From contig JAYGXS010000009.1 in the NCBI GenBank assembly GCA_036362985.1, forward strand, positions 13,183,327 through 13,247,326: a stretch of DNA of 64,000 nucleotides. Reading direction: 5' to 3'. Source of the DNA: Ligula intestinalis. Lineage: Eukaryota > Platyhelminthes > Cestoda > Diphyllobothriidea > Diphyllobothriidae. Positions 19,770 to 31,759 of the stretch are shown here, one piece after another. The position numbers were made by a program, and so were the translations under genes. The notes under the pieces are model-generated. The model was given only the letters and a program-made list of their open reading frames with translations. It did no database searches and was not told the origin of the DNA. Every line of letters starts with the position of its first letter. Within the stretch, counting starts at the first letter, position 1.

Positions 19770-22700
19770 CGGTAATATTTGCTGAGGTTATGTTTTGCTA
19801 ACAATTTCTAGTAACTATATGTCGCTTATTTTCTGTCAGCCCACTTGTTGTCTAGTGACGGGCTTGCCTGCTTAGCACGTTTTACAATGTTTATAGAAGA
19901 GTATTGGTTACGCAGCCCTTGTAAGTCTGTTTTCAACGTCCTTGGTCTACCGTCATTAACGACATAGCAACTCCCGTTAAGGTTTGATCGTTGCGCTTAT
20001 CTTGGCGAATATTCCTCTTGACAAACATCTCAGAAGCCAGTTCAGGAGAGTGGAAATGTTTATTTTCTGGACTAAACTCCTTACATTTGCAAACGCTTAA
20101 CTCGGTGTTTTTTATGGAACCTGATTTCCAGTGGTTACTTTATGCGCTAAGCTGGCTGGATGCTCTGAGAAATAAGGACAGGTGCTTACCGATTGGCATG
20201 TTTCCGTAAACGCTATTATATGGAGGCTTTTAGGGCGATTTTATGTCGCAGCAACAAAGTATGCATACGTTGAGACAATGTGTTATTTTCGTGCGACTGT
20301 TTTAAAGCCACCAATCGTGGTGAGTCAGCTTTACGAGAATTCATTTATATAAAACGATATTTGTTTCTAATGTAACGGTTTGTAGGAACCTTTTTTGTAC
20401 GCAAGAGCATAGAAATATAATTTGTTTATGATTTATTTTAATTCACCGCAATTTTAAATGCGTCAATAATCGTTTTGAGAAAATGGATTGTAAGCTGATA
20501 CTTTGCATCAGTGCCAAAAGTCTTCAATTGACGTTGGGTGTCTGCTGCCAACTGCGTAATGTTGCAGCCTGATGTAAGTTATTGTCAGCAACTTGGATTT
20601 AAATTGAAGTTCACTGGAGAACGTCGCGTTTTCCTGGTTATATTGTCTGTTGATACCCTTGCTCTCCGCTCAGCTCAATTTCATAATAGACTTACATTGC
20701 CCGTTTGTTTAAAACCGTTTATTCCGTTTCCCAAATGGTCGTGCTACTAATGATAGCAAATCACACAAAGGTTACGTCAAGTTATCTCCGAAAACAGATA
20801 TGGACAGTGATACGAAGGAGGTCAGGGTCACGCCACTCACTCATTGCTATTAAATAAGATTTCGAACAAACATAGGATATATACTGAAAATAAGCATTTG
20901 CACTACCTTATCAGGCCTGTTTTTGAGGAAAGCCGCTGTATGCTGTAGATGGAGTATTTTACACAGGGAAACATTGACGAGGACACTAATAACGCTCTCC
21001 TAGCACATATATAAATAGGCACAATTTCTTGCTTCACCTACTGGTAAACAACTGTATACTCGGCGTAGTAATAAGCTTTATGGTCAATTGCTGGGGCAAT
21101 ACGTTCACTCACAAGATCATGCAGATTCATGATCGAACCTTTTGTTAGACGGAGCGACAACTGAAGATGCTGAGCACCCCACGAGTGCGCTATTTACGTG
21201 ACACTGTTTTTATTTAGCTGTATGCTTATCGATGTTGATTTGATGCTGACGAATCGTTGATGGTGGTATGTTATGCCCCGATGCTTGCAATGGACGCATC
21301 ACTGTCGAAACTAGTCCAAAAACCCCGCTATTTGGAGAAATGATTATGCAAAAATTTACTCAGTATTCATACATTTTCAACCATAAGCTGTTACTCCCGC
21401 GGACAAACCCTATCGACTAAGAGCAAGGTGAAGGAAATATCCATAGCCAGCTATGGTACACACTTGTGAACTGAGAGGTTGGTGGCCCGTTTGATTTGCT
21501 GTGGACTAAGCTTTCTTGACACATGCAGCTAACAGTTAACACAATTATCTATTCGAGATATGTTCAACATCATCTGCTGTAGGAAGTCGTATGTCTAAGT
21601 TATTTCAAATGCTTTCTCTGGAATCCCAGTCACATCGTGATAGCAGTCAGTAAGGCAGATATCTGATTACATTAATCGAATCACGGTGTTCTACCCGTGT
21701 AAACGCAGAACAACCTCATGATAAAAAGTGGTAACATCTTAGTTACCTTCAGAAGCAAAGAGGCTATTTGCATGTGCTGGTAACCATGGCACAAGTATAC
21801 CATTATTTCTAGGACATAGTTGCCATGCAACTGTTCGCGTATTCCAGGTAACAGTTGTCACTTTTATGGCTTGGATTTTAAATGTCACACCGCGCTGCAC
21901 CTCAGAACCGTTTATTGCAAAAAACATTAATTTACCGTTGTTAATTATTGGTCTGCTATTTAAGCGGCAGTTAGGCGTACCATCAGTGAAATACTTGGTT
22001 AACTGCCTCTCCGGCGTTTCGGCTACATAGCCAGCAGGGATTGAGGCTCCAAGATGATAGCTTTAGCAGAGGATACGAAGATGCATTATTTGCTGTTCGG
22101 AGAAACATCAGTTTATACATTTGCCGCAAGCATGCCAAACTGGCCTGTCGTTCCGGCTACCATCCTGCGTTGGCCTGCCAGAACTTAATTGACTTTGTTT
22201 CTTCCTGCTTTAGCACGTACCAGATCTGTTAAACGAATCATGGTGTCCTCAAACATGGGCAATTCGTGTTTTCATGTTATTTATTTGCACCTCAGAACTG
22301 ATTGTACTCGTCCGTGTACCCCAAATAATAAGGTGTAAGACGGCAGCTACGCTTACTCTTAACGTTTTGACGAACATCAAGGCGTCATTTTAAGCCCCTA
22401 AAACACATCCACACATTTTCGACAAATCAATATGCCTATTCAACGGAAGAAGATTTGTCATTGGTAGCGCAACTTAGTAACGCTTAAACCCAGCTTTTCG
22501 TCTTATGCTTAGGGCAAGTGTAATTTTAAAGGCAAAGGTTAGGGTACACTTTACAGTAATGTTTCAAATTATGTAGAGTATGTGTAGTTCATCTTGCATC
22601 TTTCAAATCTACGTTTAAATTGGTAGTTTAGGATTTATGTGGTCGCACTGCTTTGATCAACTGAGTGGATTCAATCTTAAGCAAACCTTTAAGTTAAGTT

Positions 22701-25700
22701 AATTGCCCTTATCATAATGTTTATTAAGGTTATCGGGCGATGGGTTTGGCGAAATTTGCTATTAATCTCATATCGAAAAATTATCTATGTAACTTAGTAT
22801 GACAGAAGAAAAATACGTGTTAGTTTACGTTTGGCTATGGAAGTCCTGAAAAATAAAAAAGATAGTTTTAAAACATATCGCTTCCAGTACAGGAAAATTT
22901 AATCAAAAGCTGTCCAAATGCAAGTCCAGCCAGTTTCAAGCTATCACATTTATATTCGGAAGCAAGGAATAATTTCAAGTGCCAGTCAAACGTATTAATT
23001 TTTCTTCACACATTTGTAACTAACCTTGGAAAGAAAAACTATGTACAGAACTTTGGTAGCTGAAAAGTAAATAAGGGTTTTTGAATAGGTAGCCTATTGT
23101 AGAAAGTCTGTTTGATAATCTAAGTAATAGCAATATCAGACTCTTGTTGCGAATGCATGTGTTTCGTCTTTAGGGAAACTTCTGAAATGGACAATATGAC
23201 CATCTTTATATGAACATAAACAAAATCTGCCTTTTTTGGTAAATTCTATTCACTAATATTTTATTTGAATGTTTTTAATATAAAGGTCAAATGTAATGTG
23301 AATTTGGGCACAAAATCTTGAACAGAGAAAGCGCAGGAAAATTTATCAGCGTTTAAAGATCCTTCTGTAATTTATTTTTTGAAAAAACTAAATATTGTTT
23401 AAAATATATTTAATAAAAAAATTTCCTTTTATATAAGGAACTTTTTGTTTTTACCTTTTTAATTTAGGAAAACATTGAAATCGATTGTTTGAATTTGTAG
23501 GTATTTTTACGTCTCTGGCACTTAGGGCTTATTAAGAAAATTAATTCTTTCTTAACAGATAGGTAGTATTACCTTCATTTATTTTACGTACCAAATTGGC
23601 CTTAATTGTAACTTTTCGTACATTCAAATGTCCTAGTGTCCAGGTGAAAAATTTGAACGTTTCGGCATATTGCACGATTTCATAGTCATATTGTGTAATG
23701 ATATAAGTGTGCAGTTTCCTTTAGTAATTTTAATAGTCGCCCTTAGCCTTTTCTTGTCGTCCCAACTAATATATTACTTGTATTGTAAACGAAGGTCCTT
23801 TAACTTTGCCATTCGTGACCCTTTCATATTCACGATAAGTCTTTCGCATGTTTCCCTATCCTATCCTGTAAGATACAAGACTAAGGCTCAGCTTATATAA
23901 GGCGAACTACCAATTATACCTGTGTCCAGGCTGGGTTCTGTTACCACGTCTCTCCAAAAGAACAATGTAGGCATAACATTTGGCGTGCACAACCAAATTG
24001 CCGTGTATTAATCATCAGCTTCTAGTGACTCAGATCCGGACGTGCGAGCACTCATCAGACTGAGTACAAACACCGAAGAGGCTGATGATTTCGTTAATGT
24101 ACAGTTGGCGAAATGAATACACTATGTTTTACACATTTTCTCTTCGGAACTGGCTCCTTAAAATCGCCTATTCCTTTCTCTGAATAGGAGCCCCTGATGA
24201 GGTGCTTCTAATGGATTAAATGAAAAGCCGCTTGGACTTAAAATCACGAGCTTTTTCTATTGCTGTTTTAAACCAGTAACTGGATAGAGAATCCAAATAT
24301 ATTGCAAATGTAAAATGCAGATGTATCGTATTTTCCTGGTCTGATCGCAGTAGGATTTATTTACAGATAAGGGCTTATGAAAAGCGTTGCGGTTATGTTC
24401 TGGGAAAATAAATATTAGTTACAGAAGCGTGCTTATGTTTTTGTTAGGGGACATAATTTAAGACAAGAATTTAAGAAAATGCGTTGGGGTTTTTGGTAAG
24501 ATAAGAGTTAACAGGGTATGCAAATCAACGTTGTAGACTAGCCTGAGCACAAAAAGAAGACTCTAACAGAGGTTAATGATAGGATTAAGCCTACCGGCGG
24601 CATACCGCTCTGTTCCGTTATTATGTTATAGTAAAAAAAACACAAAAACAAAAAAAATTGAAATTTTGACAAAGCTTTACACGGGTACTTTTTCATCTGT
24701 GTCTTTAATCAATAACGATAGAACAATATTTAGATACATCTCATTCGAAAGATGTCACAGTGTCCGATATTCCGCAGCGCAATAAGCCACTCCCGTTGAG
24801 TTTCCTTGACTTCCACCAAAGCCGCGATTTTTTCATAAGTTGCTTAATCAAAGTATTGAAATCTGACAATCCCCTTACATAAATATTTCTTAATAGCGTT
24901 GGCTGCACAAGAAACTTTTCTACTCTGGGGGCGAGTGACTTCCACTGACGCCACGATTTTTTACAATTACGTCGAACCAACACAAGAGAAAGGGCCATGT
25001 GCTGCCAGCGCTCTAAGAGGCACACTGGGTGCCTATAATTTAATCAGAATTGGTTCGATTTTACCTGCATAACTTACTGCTTCGGTCGACTTGTTTGCCC
25101 AGCCTCAATGCCCGTACTGAATTTACCAATACGGACACAGTAAGCTGACCACCAGTTTATCTCCTTTACACAGCTACAACGCTTAGGCTTAGGTACATCT
25201 AATCCGCATCGACAAGCCTACTGTAGCACATCAGCGAAAAGTAGTTTCTGCGATTGCCTCAATAAATTCCAGTAGCGAAGTGCATTGCATAATTTAAAAA
25301 GCTGACGGAATCCTCTTTTTTGGAGGGTAACATGCGAGCTGGTGATTGACAGATAGCGAACGTCTAAGGTAGTACATGCCGCCATTTTCCTTGCATTTTC
25401 CGTCACTCCCTCTTCCTCCACAGTCGCTTTCAAGTTTTGCATTCAAAACAGTTTTTGTCGTGATTAGGAGACGAAAGCGAGCATGGTGTGCAAAGGACCA
25501 CAACAGAGCTCACCCTTAGTGGCTGGGAGACAATCCATAACGCCTGAGCAGTTTTTCGTTTGTGTTTGCCTGAAGACTTGAACACATCGTGGAGCGGTTG
25601 CATTTTGGTGCGTCTAACACTGTGTCGCGATACGTGTCCGCATTTGCATAGAGTGTCGTATCGTCAAAGGAATTTCCAGCATGTCTAGACCTTACACGGT

Positions 25701-26210
25701 GAGAGACAAATGATATGATTCACTGCACAATTCCGATAGCATGATACATTTAAGGCACATTTATCAAGGTAGAAGGTACGTAGACTTTCGTTATTACAAA
25801 GAATTATTAGGGTCGTAAAAATGGCACCTAGACAATTTCCAGGTTGTCAACATTAAAAACAGCGGTAAGTTTTTCGATAATTATACTTTGATTTACGCTA
25901 GTGTCCATGGTGTATATGTAACAGACAGAGCCACTTTTAACATCGATAACGCGGCAATTGTGAATCGTGCACGCAGTTACAGACAAGAGAAACTGCAATG
26001 TTTATTTTTTGGCTTATTTCCTTTCGTCAATAGTCATACCCAGGCCAAAATGGCGTCCCACCCGAGCCTAAAACCCAAGCGACCGTTGTGATCGCAGTCA
26101 AACACTTTGAGCCATTGAGGCATTGAGTCACGAGCGCGTCGTCTTGACAGTTTACTTCAGGGCTTTTGACATTCGTTAGTGAAAATTCACCCGGGTATAT
26201 GCCGCGTTTA
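19770..26210. other. unassigned DNA
   Basis: No gene recognised in 6.4 kb. Open frames are short, overlap on both strands and lack motifs. At 24194 a CTGATGA precedes GAAA 21 bases on, without convincing stems. At 24044-24105 there are two more TGATGA-containing sequences that resemble PLE ends but are too degraded to call. The part from 22.7 to 23.6 kb is especially AT-rich. Confidence 0.5.
22617..22671 (+). repeat. dispersed repeat, partner at 18735-18791
   Basis: See the partner entry: a 15-base and a 19-base identical block separated by diverged sequence, in opposite orientation to the partner. Confidence 0.6.
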
Positions 26211-26214
26211 ACTT

Positions 26215-26400
26215 TGATCAAAAAGGTCGCGAGCTCGAGACTCAGGAAGGACACAAATTGGCCCTCGGTACGCCTTACGGGTGATGGCTAACAAGCCAGA
26301 ATCGACCATTCCGGTTTTCCTTGCCTTTTCCAGCAGTACGATCTACCTATACTGCTAGCTACTGTGGATCTCAGGGTCTCTGTCGTGACCATAATCAGGC
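26215..26400 (+). mobile_element. family 2 tRNA-related repeat, partial copy
   Basis: Contains gatggctaacaagccagaat followed by cgaccattccggtttt, matching gatgacgacttattagccagaaatggccattccggtc of the 19.5-kb copy in the same order. The head with box A and B is not readable, so this is an internal or 5'-decayed copy. Confidence 0.5.
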
Positions 26401-26409
26401 TGTAACATA

Positions 26410-28110
26410 TGAGTTAAGTTAGCCATCAGGTAAACGTCCATCAAGATATGCGCATGTAATTAAATATCATTTGAGTCGCTCCCGTCACAGTAACAGACTT
26501 GCCTCGTTTATCAGCACCTAGAGCCCCAGAGGTCAAATAAAACTTAAAGAGTAAGGTAATTGCAAATGCACAAGGGTAGATCTTCACATTTTAACCCCCC
26601 AAAAGCGCGAACATCAGTCTCTGACCGAAAGCCAGAGCCACCACTTGGAATCATATCGTATTCCGTGGAATACAAAACATTTGGGCAGACGAACGAGCAT
26701 GCACACAGAGATTACACCGTAAAACCGGGGTCACAAGTACTAATGGACATAAGTCAAAGTGCCTTCGGAGAGTTCACGTCTGAGTTAAGCTCGCGTTCAA
26801 TAAGATAGATAGTTGAACGAATGTTATGCAAAGTGGTTCAATCGTGGCATTATCTGTGGCAACAGCGGGCATGGAGATGGGTTGTTTACCCACACTCGCA
26901 CTGTAAGGGTGTGTGACAGATTTGCCTTATTCAGTTCATCCTATTTTAAAATATTGGCGGCCTCGGTGATGTTCCTTTCCACACAGCAGGGAAGTCATTT
27001 CACAGCCACCTCTCTAACAATGAGCTACGAGGCTAACCAAGAGTCGTGCATTTAGTCATACTTGGGTTGATTTTAACCACCTGAGGCTGCGAATGTTAAA
27101 CAATTTGGTCAAATATATTTATCAAAAATCTCTTAATCCCTTAACAATTAGAGGACTCCTAGTAGGCATTTTGGTCTAGATGATTGATTAGGAAATATTG
27201 CTTGGACAGTCTGCTTGCTGTTCCGTCATGTGTAGATTCCAGACGAGCGGCAATTTTGGCGGTTAAAATAAATCCACTTCACGGCGCATGACGTTCGTCG
27301 TTGGTCAGTCGGAAGAGCATTCCCTGCTGAGCGATTTCAAATGCTACTGACGCTACTATAAAGACGTTTGAATACCCTTCTCAAAACGCAGAAATTTCAC
27401 AGGACGTAGACCTAGAACGATATTGACGATGATTATTAGGTATCGTCTCAGGCTCTCATGAAGTAAGTAGGCATCTCCAATACAAACGGAAGAGTTCTCC
27501 AAACTCTGGTGCTGGGGATTTTCCTTTCAGCCGTGTTGCATGCCGCCATGACCACTACTCAGCACTCTGGTTTCGAATCACCGGAAGTCTTTGTCACAAG
27601 AGTATGTTCGTCTGAAACTGAAGTGTTTACTACTAACTATCGCATCAGTACTGTCAGGTAGCCATTGGCACATACGTAGAACAATTCCACGCCAGCGTTA
27701 CAATGAAGCGGAAGAGAATTTTGCTTTATTACAAAATCTTTGATGAGTTCAGACAGCGACTGGCTACCAGCGCACGCGCAAACCGCCTTCTCTCTGTACT
27801 TTGTGTTTTGATGGCGCACAAACCTGGGGCAGCCATCGGGTCTAAGGGGGCAGACCCGTTAATGTAACAATCCAATGCACTTTTTTACTTCTAGTATCAG
27901 ACGTGCTTGAACCGAAAAGAGGTTTCGGTTTTTTCCAACACATGATGTTACCTTCAGACTTTCTTCTCCTATTGGTCTTACTACATACTCTTGCCCACCT
28001 GTGGAACCCTAGGCTGTTCTTAGAACGCAAAGCACAATCTGTACTTATAAACTCATTTGATGATTTTCCTTTTAGAAATGGTAAGCGAAGCATGTGGTCG
28101 CTGTGGGAAC
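26410..28110. other. unassigned DNA, one tRNA-like scrap
   Basis: No gene recognised. At 27301-27353 the sequence ttggtcagtcggaagagcat resembles a tRNA D arm and gatttcaaatgc a T arm, but the space between is too short for an anticodon arm, so at most this is a decayed SINE head. Confidence 0.45.
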
Positions 28111-28425
28111 TGCTAATTTGCCTGGGAATGCGCCTTTGCGGCGCACGTCAAATCCCCGTCAGCAATTTGAACCACCGATAAAAATAGCGGGTTGCGTGCC
28201 GATGCGCATAGGCGCGGTCTGCAGTAGGTGAGTTGTTTTCAAAATTTACCCTGACGCAGCTTTATGGCTCCCGTTTTTTAACGCCATCGCGATACCCTGC
28301 TTTGTTTATAATAGCAATAGGAAGTCAATTGTATTTAAAACTGATAAATAAGAGGGCGTTTCAATATTCCACAGTGCCCCCTCCACCAAGGGGGTGGATC
28401 CAGGCCGGTTTAACCTCAAGTAGAA
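28111..28425 (+). repeat. direct repeat, copy 1
   Basis: About 315 bases repeated 1110 bases downstream (29221-29530). Shared blocks include gaatgcgcctttg, gcgtgccgatgcg, gcggtctg, gagttgttttt/c, ccctgacgc, cgccatcgc and aggaagtcaatt. The spacing of blocks is conserved throughout. Confidence 0.82.
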
Positions 28426-28819
28426 AGAAAAGGGAACGTGCGCCGTCGCCTGAACTGCAGTTGTTATTTCCACCAAAAAAAACACTAAGCCATTCCGTGA
28501 AAAGCTAAGATTGAATTTGGGGCAAATATTCCCCGGCAGGACTTTAAAGCAAGCGTTGACCGCAGGATTTGTTGAATTCAACCGATTTCGCGACGGTATA
28601 TTTACTGCATTCCATGCTTGCATAAGTCAGATAACGGTTAGATGCACAAAGGAGATTGAAGTTCACGGAAAAATAAGGGTCCAAGTTGGATGTTTATACG
28701 GATCAACTGATTAAAACTCTATTCAATCAGCCTATAGGGGAAAGGGTGAAGAGGATCTGGCCGTAAACCTAGTCATGATAAAAAATAGCTTCACAATTAC
28801 CAAGGTACTTGGAGATTGA

Positions 28820-28862
28820 CCATGTAGTCTAGCTGCTTGTGCAGGTTGAGTTTCTCCCGCCA
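28820..28862 (+). repeat. short dispersed repeat, partner at 38905
   Basis: agattgaccatgtagtctag then ctgcttg versus agattgaccacatgatctag then ctgcttg at 38905-38931, both followed by caggttgag/caggtttcg and a C-rich end. Confidence 0.6.
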
Positions 28863-29220
28863 TATGTAAGCCATACCCAGGAAGCTTTCAGGGTCTGATT
28901 TGTTCGCGTCCGAGCAGATACTCAGTAGGCTGTTTTGAGATCGACCCAAAGACCGCTATCTAGCAGGTGTTTATTAATCGAAAATCACGGTGCATCCAAT
29001 TAGCTACCATGTCAGTGATTCCTGCCACAGGAGCAAACATTTCATGTTTTTCGGCACCTAGAGGTTTAGCAGTAAAACAATTCCGAGGACGAACGCTCAC
29101 ACAAAGACAAATCCTTACTGCATGTGAAACCATATGACACACTTAAACCCCCAAAGCTTACTCTTCGATGTCCGACAAAATGCGAAGAACCTGACCACCA
29201 TTAAGTTTTATATTGTATTC

Positions 29221-29530
29221 TCCTTAATTGCCTGCGAATGCGCCTTTGTGGCAAAGGTCGCGTCATTGTCAACAGTTTGAGAAACCAAAAAAAGAGTGGA
29301 TAGCGTGCCGATGCGAATAGCCGCGGTCTGGAGTCAGCGAGTTGTTTTTAAAATTAACCCTGACGCTGTCTTCTGGTGCACTTTTTCTACCGCCATCGCA
29401 AGCCCCTGTTTTGTTCATAATACCATGAGGAAGTCAATTATATTTTAAAACGGGCAAATAGAAAGATGTTTACCATTCAACAGCCTCCCACCCCATGGGG
29501 TGAATGCAGCATGGTTTATCCTAAAACAGA
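29221..29530 (+). repeat. direct repeat, copy 2
   Basis: Partner of 28111-28425. The pair with its about 800-bp spacer could be a duplicated unit or two ends of an unrecognised element; the spacer has no recognised coding. Confidence 0.82.
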
Positions 29531-29539
29531 CAAAATTGG

Positions 29540-31500
29540 ATGCTGCACTGTGGCCTACTGCGTTGGACCACCTTTGTTATTTCCAACGTTTGTGTGTGTG
29601 TTTGGAATAATTTAACCTTTTTCTGTGGTGAAATTTAATTTGAACTCAAAATATATAAAATCCCTCCGATGTTCTGCAAGCAGTAGATTACAATCTAGGC
29701 AATCAACCTATAACTATAATTTTTTTCACGTAGAACACTTTTTTCTACTCCAATTACCTGTCAATGCAACCTTTTTCGATACCATGCGCTAATCAAAGTT
29801 ACCAGCAGTAAGTTTTAACTTTTAATCTATCATGCGTTTCTATAAACTATTATAAACATATTTGGGTTGTTTGCTTGCTGTTTCCATAAAGTATTTGCTT
29901 CTCTGGAGCAGATTGCCACGCTTAGCAGGCCAGTAACCGAAAGTGCAGACGATTTTTGACTGGACGCCACTTTTCCCACATTTTATAACGGACATTGCCG
30001 AAATTATGAAAATTTATATTTCAGATTAACCCTGCGGAATCTAGATAACTCTTTACTGCTTTAAACAGTCTCTCAATATCAGAGATATGTTCTACGCTGC
30101 GAAATACAACGTCTCCTAATTTCGCCTGTTGAAATATAAAAGCTTATTTATTTAAGACAGAACTGCGTTAGCCTTACCTTTTTTACAAAACGGAAAATAT
30201 TGGTCTGCTTTTGAGAGAGAGAATTTATATTTTGCTCAATTACGCACGGGTTGCCCTTAAGTACACAGATTTGAACTGAAATCTTTTATGGTTAACAGTC
30301 TTTTGTGCTTTAAATGAATACAATTATAAAAAATGCCAACCAAAAATGTGTGATAATGTACCTTTCAAAGTGTCAGCTTCACATTCCATGAGGTGCAGAA
30401 TCTACTATAAAAAAAACGGATACCCATATTAATGTACGCTGTTAGCGATAAAGCCATCTGGGAAGGAATAAATTTTATTGCGAGCATTTTTGACCTGTGT
30501 TCCTCAGGTCGTTGTCAGACAAATTACAGTGGGGCGGAAAAGTTAACTTAAAACTCTTATTTACATTAGATGCTCCGGTGGATTAGAATGTAGGAGGAAA
30601 ATCGTCACCTGCATTTAATTATGTGGTCAGTGGGGAAAAAAGCTGTTACCCGCATATAATTATCTAGTAGGCCGGAGGAAATAGTTTTCAATCCCATTTA
30701 GTCATGCGATCAGTGGTGGCTGTTTTTGCTTTCGTCTGATCTTGAGAGACATCCAAACCGATATGAAGGTTGATGCATGCTTCGTCTGAGTGCATTAACT
30801 CCAAGAATTCGTGGCCTTTTCTAGGTGGGCAGGCACCATCGATTTGTGTTTGCTCATATAAAAATGCTTGTTCTGTGTCCGCTGTGTGTAGGGCAACCTG
30901 GGATAGGTACTCTCGTCTGCCCACGACGTACAAGCGTCAATGTATGAGTATGGATATAACTTTCCCGTTTTGAACAAAATAGGTGGCATCACAACTAGTA
31001 GACGGTATTCTGTAAACGAGTCGCCTTCTGTTTAAATGACAAACCCTGTCCTTAAAACGTACTTGCTGCGTATACAAAGTAAATGCCGGCTTGTGCGCCA
31101 TCTGTATCTACTGCTTTCATTGCTGTCCTTTGACGAGTTTTCGCCAGTTTGTAACTTTTGGCAATTTAGTGGTTGCAGCCCTGAAGACACCCTTTTTGAA
31201 GTTTTTTGTCGTATCCATCGACTTACAAAGCGCAGAGCATATGACTTTTTGGAAAAAGGCTTCAGAAGTTATTTGATTTCTGTTCAATATACCTATTTGT
31301 CTGATCAGAGTGTTTCGGCTTATGTAAGCAAGTTGTTGATACATTTGCCTACGTGAAAAATTTAATGGTTACCCGAAATATGTGAAATGAACTCGGAATA
31401 TGCATTTTCATGATTCACTAAAATATGAAGTGTGTCGTAATCTTCGTGTGTTTGAGGATATATAAGAATGAAAATTGCCCATTTGCCTCGCTTTCGAAGG
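29540..31500. other. unassigned AT-rich DNA
   Basis: No gene or repeat recognised. Confidence 0.5.
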
Positions 31501-31531
31501 TAAAGTGAATTCCTTGGATGTTGCCATTGCA

Positions 31532-31751
31532 GGTTTGGTGGAGAAATTCCAGCTTTTCTATTTTTACCATGGCAAATTTATCGTCTACGTTGCGCAACTA
31601 TATTTTTATCTTAGCTAAAAGACGAGTTGTCGCTTCTTATTTCTGCATAACAGCTTCCGCCAAAGAGCAGGATAGTGGTGAGCCTATAAGGGCAGCAAGG
31701 AAAAAATTAACTTTGAAGCCAAGATCAAAAGGTTCCAGCAGGATATTCACA
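31532..31751 (+). CDS. possible internal exon, unknown protein
   Basis: A weak exon candidate. It is framed by a plausible acceptor (ttgccattgcag, ending 31531) and a strong donor (ttcacag followed by gtaagttt, at 31751), and the frame between is fully open. It codes for a short hydrophobic stretch and then a basic tail with SAKEQDSGEPIRAARKK and LKPRSKGSSR. No domain is recognised and no neighbouring exon is visible. Confidence 0.25.
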
Positions 31752-31759
31752 GGTAAGTT

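Noticed and set aside
24044..24090. Hammerhead motif on the minus strand (CTGATGA followed by a GTGC/GCAC hairpin)
   Set aside because: The hairpin is followed by GTCCGG and not GAAA, so the core is incomplete.
24194..24240. Hammerhead motif (CTGATGA ... GAAA, +)
   Set aside because: The 21 bases between the core parts do not form a convincing stem II and the flanks do not pair.
27301..27353. tRNA gene
   Set aside because: The D-arm and T-arm words are present but only about 20 bases apart, which leaves no room for an anticodon arm.
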